A stretch of DNA of 64,000 nt from assembly GCA_907163375.1 (NCBI GenBank), contig CAJQUW010007293.1, positions 282,001 to 346,000 of the forward strand, given 5' to 3'. Below are positions 63,337 to 64,000 of this stretch, in pieces. Each line of letters opens with the position of its first letter. Position 1 is the stretch's first letter. Made by a program: the position numbers and the translations under genes. The notes below the pieces were generated by a model. It was not told the origin of the DNA, did no database searches, and saw only the letters and a list, made by a program, of their open reading frames with translations. Origin of the DNA: Prostheceraeus crozeri (taxonomy: Eukaryota > Platyhelminthes > Polycladida > Euryleptidae).

Positions 63337-64000
63337 AGATTATCAAAGAACATATGATGGTGAAAATAATTTTGGTTATGTATATGAAGTTGATTTAGTA
63401 TACCCTGATTATATAAAAGAAGCAACAAAATATTATCCTTTCTGTCCAGAAAACAAAATTCCCAATATAGAAGATTTTTCAGATTATCAAAAATCTATAA
63501 TGCCGAAAAAATACAGACCAACAAAAAAACTTATGTTAACACAAAGTAATAAAGGAAAGTATGTTGTTGAAGGAAGAATGCTAGATTGGTATTTAGATCA
63601 TGGAATGATTCTCACAAAAATTCACCGGAAACTAGTGTATAAAAAATCTAAATGGTTAAAAGATTATATTGAGTTCAATATTGAAAAACGCAAAATATCT
63701 AAAAGAAATAAAGATGATTTTGGAAACGTGTTCTTCAAATTAATGAATAATGCATTTTATGGTAAGACTTTAGAAAATGTGCGTAATAGACAAAATATTG
63801 AAATAGTTTATGATAGAGATAGATTTCAAAATTTAACAAGGAAACCTACATATAAAAGAACTACTAGATTCAGTGATGAACTTTGTGCTGTTCATCTAAG
63901 AAGAAGCATTGTAAAACATGATAAGTTTAATTTCATTGGTTTCACTATATTAGAATTAGCTAAACTATTTATGTATAGTTTTATATATGATTATTTAGCA

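Larger units (their letters stand above)
47490..64000 (-). mobile_element. Polinton/Maverick element 3 (left end unclear, right end outside)
   Basis: From about 47490 the sequence matches the subterminal part of Polinton 2, but the AGTAGTATATAG terminus and hairpin are missing, so the left end is truncated or replaced. Gene order as in Polinton 2 to 56182. Beyond an inversion junction at about 56211 a new module begins: headless fibre, 57-aa protein, zinc-finger protein, hairpin array, second ATPase and polymerase, running past the window. Best preserved of the three: protease, phospholipase-integrase, and duplicated core-like and capsid genes are all intact. Confidence 0.85.
59911..64000 (+). 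pseudogene. Protein-primed DNA polymerase B, second type (runs off window)
   Basis: ATG 59911 opens a zinc-finger start (FYCVLCKK) that is out of frame with the body from 59988. The body has the zinc motif FPCLQCMTSF, Exo I IYCDFEAYN and an in-frame palindromic segment, then loses one base in a T-run near 62065, stopping at 62096. From about 62068 another frame is open to the window end and carries the metal site (CYYCGK, DHDHLNGLYRGAAH), Exo II and III, motif A DFNSLYSSCM and motif B NAFYGK. Two lesions only, so it is a young loss or a sequencing error. The C-terminus lies outside. Confidence 0.85.

Overview
The window is AT-rich animal DNA, most likely arthropod. The evidence is a mariner-type transposon with DD41D spacing, a Tc1-like transposon, a foldback MITE and capsid-encoding Polinton/Maverick elements. 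I recognise no host gene. Host-type sequence with no supportable gene lies at about 1803-7013, 25535-27709 and 44414-47480.

Layout. (1) 28-1800: a mariner-like element with 200-bp terminal inverted repeats (TIRs), TA duplications and a frameshifted transposase. (2) 7016-25532: a 1.43-kb Tc1-like element split by Polinton 1 (7776-24856), which is flanked by the 6-bp duplication TACATG. (3) 27716-44407: Polinton 2, flanked by ATCGTT and inverted relative to Polinton 1. (4) About 47490 to the window end: Polinton 3, same orientation as Polinton 2, with no recognisable left TIR and running off the right edge.

The Polintons look like integrated capsid-forming viruses. Shared genes are a membrane protein, a 275-aa virus-specific protein, a penton-like minor capsid protein, a packaging-type ATPase, a 461-aa protein, a coiled-coil fibre-like protein, two small Gly/Ala-rich proteins resembling adenovirus minor core or capsid proteins, a 444-aa putative major capsid protein, an adenain-like protease, and a protein joining a parvovirus-type phospholipase A2 domain to a retroviral-type integrase. 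Polinton 1 has a protein-primed family B polymerase interrupted by a decayed LAGLIDADG intein in motif C. Polintons 2 and 3 carry a different polymerase with an endonuclease-VII-like metal motif; in Polinton 2 it sits in the opposite orientation at the same locus. Polinton 3 also has a second ATPase, a zinc-finger protein, a 20-bp hairpin array and a possible structured RNA.

Polinton 1 is the most decayed, Polinton 2 intermediate and Polinton 3 the best preserved. All three are peppered with short GC-rich paired hairpins, between genes and, in frame, inside genes. Comparing the copies gives filled and empty sites, so these hairpins look like tiny mobile palindromic elements. With the phospholipase-integrase fusion, the intein, the polymerase exchange and the hairpin termini, they are the most unusual content here.
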